From a bacterium (lineage in GTDB: Bacteria; Bacteroidota; Bacteroidia; Bacteroidales; Bacteroidaceae), in assembly GCA_004559785.1 (NCBI GenBank), contig SFXD01000010.1:1-37251 (forward strand): a stretch of 37,251 nt of DNA, written 5' to 3'. The notes under the pieces were generated by a model. That model made no database searches. It worked only from the letters and a program-made list of their open reading frames with translations, and was not told the DNA's origin. Of the stretch, positions 1-8,589 are shown in pieces. Made by a program: the position numbers and the translations under genes. Numbering within the stretch: the first letter of the stretch is position 1; the number at the start of each line of letters is the position of its first letter.

Positions 1-1
1 A

Positions 2-1027
2 GCTACTGCAACTATTCCTGTTAACGTTACTAAGGCGTTTCCTACGGTTACTCTTGATTTGAGTACAGATAAAACCACTACCGCCACAACGGAAAAGATA
101 GAGTGGGTTCGTGATGAATTTACTATTAATTCAGTAAAGGGGGGTGCAACAGCTGCCAATAACTATTATGGGGGAGATACCAACAAACGTACCTCCACTC
201 GCTTCTATAAAGATAACAGCTTCAATGTTATTCCTGCTCTCTTTGTCAACATCAGGAAGATTACCTATACAGCAACTACCGACACCTATGCAGCCGCATT
301 AGCCAACAGTACTTGGACAAACGCAACCGCTTCTGCTGACAATACGACAGTTACTATCGTACCAGAAGACGGAACAAAGACCATCACCGCAAAAATCGGT
401 GCCACAACTGGTGCTACATCAATAGTGGTGACGTACGAAGTCGTTGACAATGCAGACATCACGCTCGTTGCTCAGGATGGCACAGATTATTACGCTACCT
501 TCAGCAGCAAGAAAGCCGTAGAGTTCGTGGATGCACAAGTATATACCGTTGACGTTAATGGCACGAAACTTGTGCTCAACGAGGTAACGAGCAATAAGGT
601 TCCTGCCAATACGGGCGTGCTCATCAAGTCAAGCACGAATACGGTTGCTGTCAAGACCATCGAGTCTGCCTCGGAGATTTCATCGACAAACCTTCTCCGT
701 GCTTCAAGCGTAGAAATGGAGGGGAGCGGCTACAAGTTCTACAAGCTTGCATACGGCGACTGGGAGAGCAAGACAGGTCTCGGCTTCTACTGGGGTGCCG
801 ATGGTGGTGCTGCCTTCACACCCAAGGCTGGTGGCGCATACCTTGCAGTTCCTACCGGAGAGTCTGCCCGAGTCAAGGGCTTTGCCTTTGGTGCCGACGA
901 GGAGACAGCCATAGAGTCCGTAGAGGCAGAGACAGCCAACGAGGAGATCTTCGACCTCAGCGGTCGCAAGGTAAGCAAGGCAGTGAAGGGTCTGTACATC
1001 ATCAACGGCAAGAAGGTAGTGAAATAA
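2..1027 (+). CDS. Secreted surface protein with type IX-like C-terminal sorting tail (5' end outside window)
   Basis: The reading frame is open from the first bases of the window, so the true start lies upstream and at least 342 codons are visible. A TTG at 59 could serve as a start but nothing favours it. The N-terminal part is rich in Thr, Ala, Asn and Val, as in beta-sandwich surface proteins, and I recognise no catalytic motif. The last 30 or so residues (IFDLSGRKVSKAVKGLYIIN then GKKVVK) match the short tail that directs Prevotella and other Bacteroidota proteins through the type IX secretion system. The first ~430 bases look less GC-rich than the last 300, which suggests a mosaic gene or a fast-evolving region. 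A short gene follows 60 bases downstream, probably on the same transcript. Function is unknown; the secretion assignment is the secure part. Confidence 0.8.
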   Translation, partial: ATATIPVNVTKAFPTVTLDLSTDKTTTATTEKIEWVRDEFTINSVKGGATAANNYYGGDTNKRTSTRFYKDNSFNVIPALFVNIRKITYTATTDTYAAALANSTWTNATASADNTTVTIVPEDGTKTITAKIGATTGATSIVVTYEVVDNADITLVAQDGTDYYATFSSKKAVEFVDAQVYTVDVNGTKLVLNEVTSNKVPANTGVLIKSSTNTVAVKTIESASEISSTNLLRASSVEMEGSGYKFYKLAYGDWESKTGLGFYWGADGGAAFTPKAGGAYLAVPTGESARVKGFAFGADEETAIESVEAETANEEIFDLSGRKVSKAVKGLYIINGKKVVK

Positions 1028-1087
1028 AAACCCAGAGAGATTCCAAGACACTTGAATTAAGAAACGTAAAAACAAACCGACGAAGAT

Positions 1088-1258
1088 ATGAAAAAGAATT
1101 ATATTATTCCAGAGACGAATGTCTATGAAGTGAATGCAACAACTATCATAGCAATGTCGTTGAATGATAAAACCGTTGACGGAGGTAACGAAAACAGCTT
1201 CGCCAACGAGGAGCGCACCGACCTTGGAAGTGACAATATATGGAATGAGATTTGGTAA
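1088..1258 (+). CDS. Small hypothetical protein, 56 aa
   Basis: ATG at 1088 opens a 56-codon frame ending TAA at 1256-1258. The protein begins MKKNYIIPETNVYEVNATTI and continues with an IAMSLND stretch, then an acidic, Asn-rich tail ending NIWNEIW. This fits a loosely defined group of 50-80 residue Bacteroidota proteins starting MKKxYxxPxxxV, with a short hydrophobic stretch near residues 18-25 and no assigned function. There is no clear signal peptide or lipobox. It lies 60 bases after the surface-protein gene, has no -7 promoter of its own, and is followed at 1286 by a 15-bp hairpin, so it is probably the last gene of that transcript. It is supported by its position between a gene and a terminator and by its family-like N-terminus. 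Confidence 0.6.
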   Translation: MKKNYIIPETNVYEVNATTIIAMSLNDKTVDGGNENSFANEERTDLGSDNIWNEIW

Positions 1259-1285
1259 TCCGTCCCGCAACGGAATAGAATGACA

Positions 1286-1321
1286 GTAACGGTTGCAACT
1301 CTTAGTAGTTGCAACCGTTAC
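1286..1321. terminator. Strong hairpin, probable bidirectional terminator
   Basis: A perfect 15-bp inverted repeat (1286-1300 with 1307-1321) encloses a 6-base loop. It lies between the 56-codon + strand gene ending at 1258 and the - strand AraC gene ending at 1392, the expected place for a shared terminator. No strong T tract follows on either side, so it may work as a transcript-end stabiliser rather than a classical intrinsic terminator. Confidence 0.7.
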
Positions 1322-1391
1322 TTGCGTGTATGCAGCAGTAGCCTTTATTTGCTTCCATGCCTCTTGGCATCATTTTCGTTGCTCTGCTGGG

Positions 1392-2255
1392 TCAGGACAT
1401 CTTCATCTTCTCGCGGAAGTCCTTTGGAGACATGCCCACGTACTCCTTGAAATACTTGCCAAGGAAACTTTGGTTGGCAAAGTGGAACTCCTCGGCAATC
1501 TCCTTGATGCTCTTGGGCGTGTAGAGCAAGGTCTGCTTGACGCTGTTCACCACCATCTGAACCACCCACTGCTGCGGAGTCCTGGAGGACTTCTCCTTTA
1601 TCACGGACGAGAAATACCTCGGCGTGAGGTTCTGCAGGTGGGCGTAGTACGCTATCTCGCGATGCTCCTTGTAGCGGCTCATGAGGTTGATGATGAAGTT
1701 CTGCAGGATGTAGTCCTTGTTGTCGAGCTTGGACATGGACACGGGCTGCATGGAGATGAAGTAGAAAATAATCTCGTGTATGAGGCTCTCCGCCAGTTTG
1801 GTAATGGCGTGGAAGAGGATGTTCTGGCAGTATTCATTGGTGGCGTCCTCCAGCATCTCCTGCCTGGACTCTATTGACAGTACCAGGTCTTCGATGCTCT
1901 TCTGGCACTTGGGCGTAAGGCTGATGCAAGGATTGTTGCGCAGGGTGATGATATCCTTGATGAACCTGGACTCGGCTATGAGCGGCAGAACGTAGTCGGT
2001 GGTGCTCTTGTATGTGATGCCCTTCAGGTCGGGGCTTGTCTCCAGCACGTATGCGTAGGTGGCAGGCAGGTACAGATATACGTCGCCTTTGCGTATGCGG
2101 AAGGTCTGGTTGTTGATGCTCAGCCTTGCCTCTCCCCTCTGGCAGAGGAAGAAGCCGCACTTGTCGGTATATGCCATGAGGCTACCGTTGGCATTGATCC
2201 TGTTCTCGAGAAGGTTGAGGTCGATCCTCTGGAATGGTAGATGTATCCTTTTCAT
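1392..2255 (-). CDS. AraC family transcriptional regulator
   Basis: This 287-residue protein has an N-terminal cupin-like sensing half (about 1-165; GDVYLYLPATYAYV fits the beta-barrel) and a C-terminal AraC DNA-binding domain of two helix-turn-helix units (about 190-285). In the latter, PKSIKEIAEEFHFANQSFLG and YFKEYVGMSPKDFREKM are the characteristic second-HTH and closing motifs. It is transcribed divergently from the RND efflux operon starting at 2425, and their promoters lie about 120 bases apart, so a local regulator of the pump is the likeliest role. That role is inferred from position. The ATG at 2255 lies only five bases beyond the -7 box at 2260-2268, so the mRNA would be nearly leaderless. 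The N-terminus MKRIHLPFQRIDLNLLEN resembles relatives, which supports this start. Effector unknown. Confidence 0.9.
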   Translation of the reverse strand: MKRIHLPFQRIDLNLLENRINANGSLMAYTDKCGFFLCQRGEARLSINNQTFRIRKGDVYLYLPATYAYVLETSPDLKGITYKSTTDYVLPLIAESRFIKDIITLRNNPCISLTPKCQKSIEDLVLSIESRQEMLEDATNEYCQNILFHAITKLAESLIHEIIFYFISMQPVSMSKLDNKDYILQNFIINLMSRYKEHREIAYYAHLQNLTPRYFSSVIKEKSSRTPQQWVVQMVVNSVKQTLLYTPKSIKEIAEEFHFANQSFLGKYFKEYVGMSPKDFREKMKMS

Positions 2256-2259
2256 GAAT

Positions 2260-2268
2260 GCAAAGTTA
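2260..2268 (-). promoter_or_regulatory. -7 promoter element of the AraC gene
   Basis: On the - strand this reads TAACTTTGC, a match to the Bacteroidota -7 consensus TAnnTTTG. A TTTG that could serve as the -33 element lies at 2291-2294, 22 bases away. The downstream start codon at 2255 sits at about the expected transcription start, implying a leaderless or nearly leaderless message. Confidence 0.6.
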
Positions 2269-2363
2269 GTGCGAAATGTAGTAGAAAGTACAAAAAGGAG
2301 AATGATTTTGTGTTAAATGTTCCAAAAAAGTACATTTAGGACAATATTGACCAAAAATCAACC

Positions 2364-2396
2364 TTTGCGCCTATGTCAAAAAAGCCATACCTTTGC
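2364..2396 (+). promoter_or_regulatory. Promoter of the RND efflux operon
   Basis: TTTG at 2364-2367 and TACCTTTGC at 2388-2396 form a -33/-7 pair with a 20-base spacer, close to the Bacteroidota sigma-ABfr consensus. The ATG at 2425 lies about 28 bases beyond the box. The region between this promoter and the divergent AraC promoter is the obvious place for an AraC-type operator, but I see no clear direct-repeat site. Confidence 0.75.
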
Positions 2397-2424
2397 ACGC
2401 ATAAACGGATAATCATTGGATAGT

Positions 2425-3489
2425 ATGAAGAAGATGTCTTTTTTAATGTTTGCATCCATAGTCCTGGCTCTGTGTTCCTGCAAGGGAAGCGATGGCAAAA
2501 GGGCTGAGGATGTCTATGTAGTGAAGGTAGGCTTAGTGCAGGGCGAGGATGAGGGCGACTGCTATGAGATGCCCGGCAGGGTCGTGGCAGGGACGGAGGC
2601 AAGCGTCTCCTTCAAGGTGCCCGGAAGGCTGAGGCGCATATATGTAAAGGAAGGCGACGTAGTGAGAGCCGGGCAGACGCTGGCTGAACTGGACCCCGTG
2701 GACTACAGGACACAGCTGGATGCTACAGAGGCAGAGTACCAGCAGGTGAAGGCAGATGCCGAGAGGGTGATGGGGCTGTATGCCGATGGAGCCACCACGG
2801 CCAGCAACTACGACAAGGCACGATACGGGCTGAAGCAGATGGAGGCAAAGCTGGAGCACCACAGGCAGCAGCTGGAGGACACCCGTCTGACGGCACCGTT
2901 CGACGGGGTGGTGCAAAAGTGTCACTTCGACGGCTTCGAGACGGTGGCGGCAGGGATGCCCATTGTGTCCGTGCAATCCGGGGGAAGCCTGGAGGTGGAG
3001 GTCAGCCTGCCAGCCTCTGTCTACCTGAGGCGTGCCGGACTCAGTTCCTACAGGTGCGTGCTCGACGTGATGCCGGACAGTACATACGAGCTGCAGCCCG
3101 TGAGCATCTCCCCCAAGGCAAACGCCAACCAGTTGTATACCATGCGCCTGCGGCTGGACAGCCGATGCCGCGAGGCGGCTGCGGGCATGTCGGCATGGGT
3201 ATACATGTCAGGAGCCTGCGAGGACTCTGGTCGGGTGCGTGTGCCTACTACCGCCCTGGCAGAGGAAGGAGGCAAGACATACGCATACATATATGACAAA
3301 GGTACGGGTACCGTGGCACGCAGGCCTGTCGTGGTGCTGTCGCTGCATACCGACGGCACGGCATCGCTGACGGACGGAGTAAGGGCTGGGGAGACGATAG
3401 TCACCTCGGGCATACACCGCCTGAAGGACGGGGCGAGGGTAACGCCATGCGAACCGGTATCGAAAACTAACGTGGGAGGAATGCTATGA
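2425..3489 (+). CDS. RND efflux periplasmic adaptor lipoprotein (membrane fusion protein)
   Basis: A 354-residue HlyD/AcrA-type adaptor linking an inner-membrane RND pump to an outer-membrane channel. I use the ATG at 2425 rather than the TTG three codons upstream because it gives a proper lipoprotein signal: MKKMSFLM, a hydrophobic run, then LCSC with the lipidated cysteine at about 19. A lipoyl-like half (VSFKVPGRLRRIYVKEGDVV, about 60-90) is followed by an alpha-hairpin of roughly 60 residues and the returning half (LTAPFDGVVQKCHFDGFE, about 155-180), the standard MFP order, then beta-barrel and membrane-proximal segments. It is the first gene of a tight operon, overlapping the pump gene by four bases (ATGA). 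Regulation is probably by the divergent AraC protein. Substrate cannot be told from sequence. Confidence 0.93.
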   Translation: MKKMSFLMFASIVLALCSCKGSDGKRAEDVYVVKVGLVQGEDEGDCYEMPGRVVAGTEASVSFKVPGRLRRIYVKEGDVVRAGQTLAELDPVDYRTQLDATEAEYQQVKADAERVMGLYADGATTASNYDKARYGLKQMEAKLEHHRQQLEDTRLTAPFDGVVQKCHFDGFETVAAGMPIVSVQSGGSLEVEVSLPASVYLRRAGLSSYRCVLDVMPDSTYELQPVSISPKANANQLYTMRLRLDSRCREAAAGMSAWVYMSGACEDSGRVRVPTTALAEEGGKTYAYIYDKGTGTVARRPVVVLSLHTDGTASLTDGVRAGETIVTSGIHRLKDGARVTPCEPVSKTNVGGML

Positions 3490-6400
3490 TGGACTTCGGC
3501 AAATGGGCCTTCGACAACAAGCGGCTCGTCTACTTCTTAGTAACGGTGCTGCTGTTGGGCGGAGCGTACTCGTGTTATGAGATGAGCAAGTTCGAGGACC
3601 CTGAGGTGAAGGTCAAGCTTGCCATGGTGGTAACCACATACCCCGGAGCCTCCGCCCACCAGGTAGAGATGGAGGTGACGGACGTGCTGGAGAAGAAGAT
3701 ACGCGGCATGGGCGACGTAGACAACGTGGAGAGCTACTCGTACAACGACCTCTCCATCATACAGGTGGAGTTGCTCAGCACCATCGGCAACGCCGACGTG
3801 GAACAGTGCTGGGACCGCCTGCGCCGGAAGGTCTACGACGCACAGTCGGTGCTGCCCAAGGGAACGTCCACCTCGGTCACAAGGGAAGACTTCTCGTCGG
3901 TATACGGCATGTTCTACTCCCTGACGGGCGACGGCCTGGACGAGCAAGAACTGGCGGACTATGCCGAACTGGTGAAGCGCGAGGTGGGCGACGTGCCCGG
4001 AGTGGACAGGGTGGAGATATACGGCAAGCAGCAGCATTGCATCAACATACGCCTGCTGCAGAACAGGATGTCGTCGCTGGGAGTGATGCCAGCCGAGGTG
4101 GTGTCCACCCTAAGCGGACAGAACAAGACCTCATATGCCGGCTACTACGACAACGGCGACGAGAGAATACGCATCAGCGTGGACGACCGTTTCCGCAACG
4201 TGGAGGACATAAGGCGCATGGTGATACAGGGACATGAGGCCGACCAGTTGCGCCTGTCGGACATAGCGGAAGTAGAGAAAGACCTGGAGCAACCCGTGCG
4301 CAATGCCATGACGTACGACGGGCATACCGCCCTTGGCATACTGGTGGCAGCATCGCAGTCGTCGGACATAGTGAAGGTGGGCAAGGCGGTAGATGCCAGG
4401 ATAAGGCAGCTGGGCGAGACCCGCATGCCGACGGGCGTGGAATGCAACAAGGTATTCTACCAGCCCGAGCGCGTGACGGAATCGCTGGGCGTCTTCGTGC
4501 TCAACCTGATAGAGTCGGTGCTGATAGTGGTGGTGATACTGATGTTCTTCATGGGTATACGCAGCGGCATGGTGATAGGATTCAGCCTGATAGTCATCGT
4601 GTTTGGCTCGTTCCTCGTGCTGGCATACTTCGACGGCACCATGCAGCGTGTCTCGCTGGCAACCTTCATCCTTGCGATGGGGATGCTGGTGGACAACGCC
4701 ATAGTGATAGTGGACGGCATACTGGTAGACCTCAAGACGGGCCAGCCACGGGCTGAGGCAATGACGGGAGTGGGCAGGCGTACTGCCATGCCATTGCTGG
4801 GTGCTACGCTGATAGCCATCCTGTCGTTCCTGCCCATATTCCTCTCTCCCGACACGGCAGGCATCTATGTGCGCGACCTCTTCATAGTGATGGCAGTGTC
4901 GCTGCTGCTAAGCTGGGTGCTTGCCCTGACCCACGTCCCCCTCATGGCAGACTGGCTGTTCTCCGGCAAGAAGCCCGTGAGGGACGACGCAGGCACCGAG
5001 ATGTATGGAGGCAGGATATACCGCATGATGCGCAGCGCACTGTCGGCATGCCTCCGGCACAGGTGGAGCGTGGTGGCGTGCGCCATGGTGTTAGTGGCAG
5101 CATCCGTAGTGGGATTCCCCTACATGAGGCAGGGCTTCTTCCCCGACATGGTATACGACCAGTGCTACATAGAATACAAGCTGCCCGAGGGAACCAACAG
5201 CACCCGGGTGCGGAGAGACCTGGAGTCGATAAGGCAGTATCTGACGGAAAGGGGAGACATACGCCACGTGACGGCTTCGGTGGGAGGCACGCCGGGGCGC
5301 TACAACCTGGTGAGGACCATAGCCCTGCCATCCCTCTCGTATGGTGAGCTGATAGTGGACTTCGACTCGCCCGAGTCGCTGGACGCAGGCATAGAGGACG
5401 TGCAGCAATACCTGTCGGGGCACTATCCCGATGCCTACGTAAAGGTGAAGAAATACAACCTGATGTTCAAGAAATATCCCATCGAACTGCAGTTCCAGGG
5501 TCCAGACCCTGCCGTGCTGCACGCCCTGGCTGACAGCGCAAGGCGGATAATGGAGGAGAGCGGCAAGGTAAGGCTGATAACTACGGACTGGGAGCCAAAG
5601 GTGCCCGTGCTGAAGGTAGACTACGACCAGGCTGCCGCACGCACCGTGGGACTGAGCCGCAGCGACCTCAGCCTGTCGCTGATGACGGCAGGAGGCGGAC
5701 TGCCCGTGGGCAACTTCTACGAAGGCATCAACCCCAACAACATATACATAGACTGTGTGGACGAGGACGGAGGGAACATAGAAAACCTGATGGACATGCA
5801 GGTGTTCTCCACCTTGCCTTCGCTGAGGGGACTGCTCAGCGAGGACAACCTGGTACGCCTGCGCAGCGGCAACCTCAGCAGGGAAGACCTCGTGAGGGAT
5901 GTCACCTCCACTATACCGATGAGGCAGGTGAGCCGCGGGATAAGGGTGGAGTGGGAAGACCCCGTAGTGCCCCGATACAACGGACAGAGGATGCAGCGCG
6001 TGCAATGTTCGCCATGCCCCGGGATAGAGACGGAGAGGGCACGTGCGTCGATAGCAGGCAAGATAGAGCAGATACCCTTGCCGGCAGGCTACTCTATGAC
6101 GTGGCAGGGAGAGAAGGCAGCCAGCGACCGCAGCATGAAGTACCTGTTCCAGAACTTCCCCCTCGCCGTGATACTGATGATAGCTATCCTCATCATCCTC
6201 TTCAAGGACTACCGCAAGCCTGCCATCATCTTCTGCTGCATCCCGATGGTCTTCGTGGGCGTGGTGCTTACCCTGCTGCTGACGGGCAAGACATTCACCT
6301 TCGTAGCCGTGGTGGGCGCACTGGGACTGATAGGCATGATAGTGAAGAACGGCATAGTCCTGATGGACGAGGTGGGCCTGCAGCTTGCCCAGGGCGTGGA

Positions 6401-6611
6401 GCCCGTTAAGGCACTGGTGGAGAGCAGCGTCAGCCGACTGCGCCCCGTGATGATGGCATCCCTGACCACCGTGCTGGGCATGATACCCCTGCTGAACGAC
6501 GCCATGTTCGGCAGCATGGCGGTGACCATAATGGGCGGCCTGCTGTTCGGTACCTTCATAACCCTGGTATTCATACCCGTATTGTATTCATTGTTTTTCA
6601 AGATAAGATGA
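3486..6611 (+). CDS. RND family efflux pump, inner-membrane permease
   Basis: At 1041 residues this has the full length of an AcrB/MexB-type trimeric, proton-driven exporter. A transmembrane helix near residues 13-30 is followed by a large periplasmic domain, a membrane bundle (about 335-540), a second periplasmic domain and a final bundle (about 870-1038). In TM4 the motif GMLVDNAIVIVD has Asp403 followed by Asn404, where AcrB has two aspartates; in TM10, IGMIVKNGIVLMDE retains the lysine (Lys954). The proton relay is therefore present but with one acidic residue replaced. The gene overlaps the adaptor gene and the TolC-like gene by four bases each, indicating translational coupling of the tripartite complex. 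The substrate range (drugs, bile salts, metabolites) is not evident. Confidence 0.94.
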   Translation: MMDFGKWAFDNKRLVYFLVTVLLLGGAYSCYEMSKFEDPEVKVKLAMVVTTYPGASAHQVEMEVTDVLEKKIRGMGDVDNVESYSYNDLSIIQVELLSTIGNADVEQCWDRLRRKVYDAQSVLPKGTSTSVTREDFSSVYGMFYSLTGDGLDEQELADYAELVKREVGDVPGVDRVEIYGKQQHCINIRLLQNRMSSLGVMPAEVVSTLSGQNKTSYAGYYDNGDERIRISVDDRFRNVEDIRRMVIQGHEADQLRLSDIAEVEKDLEQPVRNAMTYDGHTALGILVAASQSSDIVKVGKAVDARIRQLGETRMPTGVECNKVFYQPERVTESLGVFVLNLIESVLIVVVILMFFMGIRSGMVIGFSLIVIVFGSFLVLAYFDGTMQRVSLATFILAMGMLVDNAIVIVDGILVDLKTGQPRAEAMTGVGRRTAMPLLGATLIAILSFLPIFLSPDTAGIYVRDLFIVMAVSLLLSWVLALTHVPLMADWLFSGKKPVRDDAGTEMYGGRIYRMMRSALSACLRHRWSVVACAMVLVAASVVGFPYMRQGFFPDMVYDQCYIEYKLPEGTNSTRVRRDLESIRQYLTERGDIRHVTASVGGTPGRYNLVRTIALPSLSYGELIVDFDSPESLDAGIEDVQQYLSGHYPDAYVKVKKYNLMFKKYPIELQFQGPDPAVLHALADSARRIMEESGKVRLITTDWEPKVPVLKVDYDQAAARTVGLSRSDLSLSLMTAGGGLPVGNFYEGINPNNIYIDCVDEDGGNIENLMDMQVFSTLPSLRGLLSEDNLVRLRSGNLSREDLVRDVTSTIPMRQVSRGIRVEWEDPVVPRYNGQRMQRVQCSPCPGIETERARASIAGKIEQIPLPAGYSMTWQGEKAASDRSMKYLFQNFPLAVILMIAILIILFKDYRKPAIIFCCIPMVFVGVVLTLLLTGKTFTFVAVVGALGLIGMIVKNGIVLMDEVGLQLAQGVEPVKALVESSVSRLRPVMMASLTTVLGMIPLLNDAMFGSMAVTIMGGLLFGTFITLVFIPVLYSLFFKIR

Positions 6612-7996
6612 GACGACTATCAATATACCTTGCCCTAGTCCTCGTATGCGGAGCGTCGCGGGCAGAACAACTGACCATAGGGCAGTGCAGGGAGACAGCC
6701 CTGCAGTACAATAAGTCGCTGAAGCAGGCCTCGCTCGGCACAGTGGCAGCCACGTACGACATGAGGGCAGCGAAGGCTCTCTTCCTGCCCGACTTCTCGG
6801 TAAAGGCCTTCGGCATGTACGACACAGCCACGGGGGGGCTGTCCTACGACCTGTCGGAACTGAGAGGCTCACTCGCCCCGTTGGTGACCGAAGGGGTGCA
6901 GCAGGGAGTGCTGTCGCTGCAGCAGGCACAGTGGCTCGCCGCCAAGGCAGCCAATATACCAGGCAGCATAGGCATGGACTACAGCATGGACTGGATATAC
7001 GGCGGTGCCGTGATGCTGAAGCAACCCCTGTACATGGGAGGCAAGATAAGGGCAGCAAACAGGATGACCGCCATAGCCCGCAACCTGAGCCAGGAAAGCC
7101 AGCGCATGACGGAGGCGGAGGTAATACAGAAGACCGACGAGGCATACGCCAAGGTGGTGAATGCCAAGGAACTGGAACAGGTGGCAAGGAAGTACAAGGA
7201 ACTGCTCGTGGAACTGGACTCCAACGTATGCAGTGCCATCAGGCATGGCATGGGCATGGAGAATGACAGGCTGAGGGTGCAGGTGCGCCTAAACGAGGTG
7301 GAGCTGCAGTTGCGCAAGGCGCAGAACGGCATACGGCTTGCCAAGATGAACCTGTGCCACATGCTGGGCAGACCTCTGGACGACGAAGTGGACGTGATGC
7401 CGGAATACCCTTACGTAGAAGAAGCCGTGCAGGTGTCTGACGTGAGTTCGCGCCCCGAGTATGCCATGCTCGAAGGCAAAGCAAGGCTGGCCGAGCAGCA
7501 GGTGAAGATGGCACGCAGCGAGATGCTGCCACAGCTTGCCCTACTTGCCAAGTACGGCTACACGCACGGCATAGAGGTGGGAGGCAACCCGCTGTTCGAC
7601 GAATGGAGCTTTGCCGGAGGACTGACCCTGAGCGTACCCCTGTACCATTTCGGCGAGAGGGCAAACAAGGTAAAGTCGGCAAGGATAAAACTGGAACAGG
7701 CACAGATAGAGCGTGAGGAAAAGGTGGAGCTGATGAGGCTGGAACTGGCACAGGCTGCCAACACGCTGGACGAGTCGAAGATGGAGGTGGAACTGGGCGA
7801 AATGTCGGTGAAGCAGGCAGAGGAAAGCATGAGACTGTCGGGAAAGAACTACCGTTCGGGGCTTGCCACGCTGTCAGACTACCTTGAGTCGCAGGTGCAA
7901 TGGCAGAAGGCGTATGAGTCGTGCGTCAATTCCCATTTCCGCCTTTACCTTTCCTCGGTAGACTATCTGAGGTGCTCGGGCCTGCTGGTGCCTTAG
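6608..7996 (+). CDS. TolC family outer-membrane efflux channel
   Basis: A 462-residue outer-membrane efflux protein and the third part of the pump encoded by the two preceding genes. It begins MRRLSIYLALVLVCGASRA with signal-peptidase cleavage likely after SRA. The mature protein has two related halves of long amphipathic helices with repeated TolC-type segments (MGGKIRAANRMTAIARNLSQ near 140-160; LSVPLYHFGERANKVKSARI near 340-360), the inner repeats that form the channel barrel and tunnel. The start ATG overlaps the stop of the pump gene (ATGA). The last 24 codons lie on top of the 3' end of the oppositely oriented RlpA-like gene, giving a 71-base convergent overlap with no room for a terminator between them. 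Confidence 0.93.
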   Translation: MRRLSIYLALVLVCGASRAEQLTIGQCRETALQYNKSLKQASLGTVAATYDMRAAKALFLPDFSVKAFGMYDTATGGLSYDLSELRGSLAPLVTEGVQQGVLSLQQAQWLAAKAANIPGSIGMDYSMDWIYGGAVMLKQPLYMGGKIRAANRMTAIARNLSQESQRMTEAEVIQKTDEAYAKVVNAKELEQVARKYKELLVELDSNVCSAIRHGMGMENDRLRVQVRLNEVELQLRKAQNGIRLAKMNLCHMLGRPLDDEVDVMPEYPYVEEAVQVSDVSSRPEYAMLEGKARLAEQQVKMARSEMLPQLALLAKYGYTHGIEVGGNPLFDEWSFAGGLTLSVPLYHFGERANKVKSARIKLEQAQIEREEKVELMRLELAQAANTLDESKMEVELGEMSVKQAEESMRLSGKNYRSGLATLSDYLESQVQWQKAYESCVNSHFRLYLSSVDYLRCSGLLVP

Positions 7997-8474
7997 CCGT
8001 CAGGGAGTCCCTCTGCCATGCTGGAGTAGGGTATGTGGCAACCACCGTATACTGCAGGTCGAGTTCGGGAATCTCCTCCACGTCGTCCTTCGGCCTGTAC
8101 GGGATTTCGTTCTCGTGGTAAGGGGTAATCTCCACCTGACAGAATCCTGCCCTGATAAACCCCAGCTCCTTGGCAGCAGCGAGGCTAAGGTCGATAATGT
8201 ACCGCTTGGTGAACGGCCCTCTGTCCGTGACCTTAACGATGACCTGCTTGCCGTTCATGGGATTCCTCACCTTCAGCAGGGTGCCGAGAGGAAACCCCAG
8301 GTGTGCGCACGTCATGCTGTCCCTGTGGTATGCAGTGCCGTTGCTCATAAGCCTGCCGTGCAACATGTCCGAGTAGTATGATGCCCTGCCCCTGCTGACA
8401 TCATCCTCTGCTGCTGACACCATTGCCATCAGAAGCATGGCAAATACCATCCCATATCCCTTGCCCATGGTCAT
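7926..8474 (-). CDS. rlpA: RlpA-like double-psi beta-barrel protein
   Basis: This 182-residue protein has an N-terminal signal peptide (MTMGKGYGMVFAMLLMAMVS, cut near AMVSA|AEDD) and a compact double-psi beta-barrel from about residue 27 to 118. Diagnostic motifs are RGRASYYSDMLHGRLMSNG, MTCAHLGFPLGTLLKV and VIVKVTDRGPFTKRYIIDLS. RlpA proteins act in the cell envelope, and some cleave glycan strands lacking stem peptides at the septum. The SPOR domain of classical RlpA is absent, so septal targeting is not supported; enzymatic activity is inferred from the fold only. The C-terminus is a low-complexity Ser/Pro/Lys/Gly tail that overlaps the TolC gene antisense, so the tail may be weakly constrained. 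No clear -7 box is visible upstream. Confidence 0.88.
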   Translation of the reverse strand: MTMGKGYGMVFAMLLMAMVSAAEDDVSRGRASYYSDMLHGRLMSNGTAYHRDSMTCAHLGFPLGTLLKVRNPMNGKQVIVKVTDRGPFTKRYIIDLSLAAAKELGFIRAGFCQVEITPYHENEIPYRPKDDVEEIPELDLQYTVVATYPTPAWQRDSLTAKAPAGPSTSDSLPRKGKGGNGN

Positions 8475-8589
8475 CGTAGTAGTGTAGTATACGTTTAAAA
8501 AAGCGTTGCAATTTACGCCAAATATCTTTTTCCTCCAAATAAATTACCTAAAAGGTTGCGAAAGCCACCGATATTTGAGAATTATTTCC

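Noticed and set aside
139..144. Run of six G in the first surface-protein gene as a phase-variation tract
   Set aside because: Too short to be a convincing slippage tract and the frame is intact.
1357..1370. ATGCC-TCTT-GGCAT hairpin after the AraC gene
   Set aside because: Only five pairs and no T tract; the 15-bp hairpin at 1286-1321 is the better terminator.
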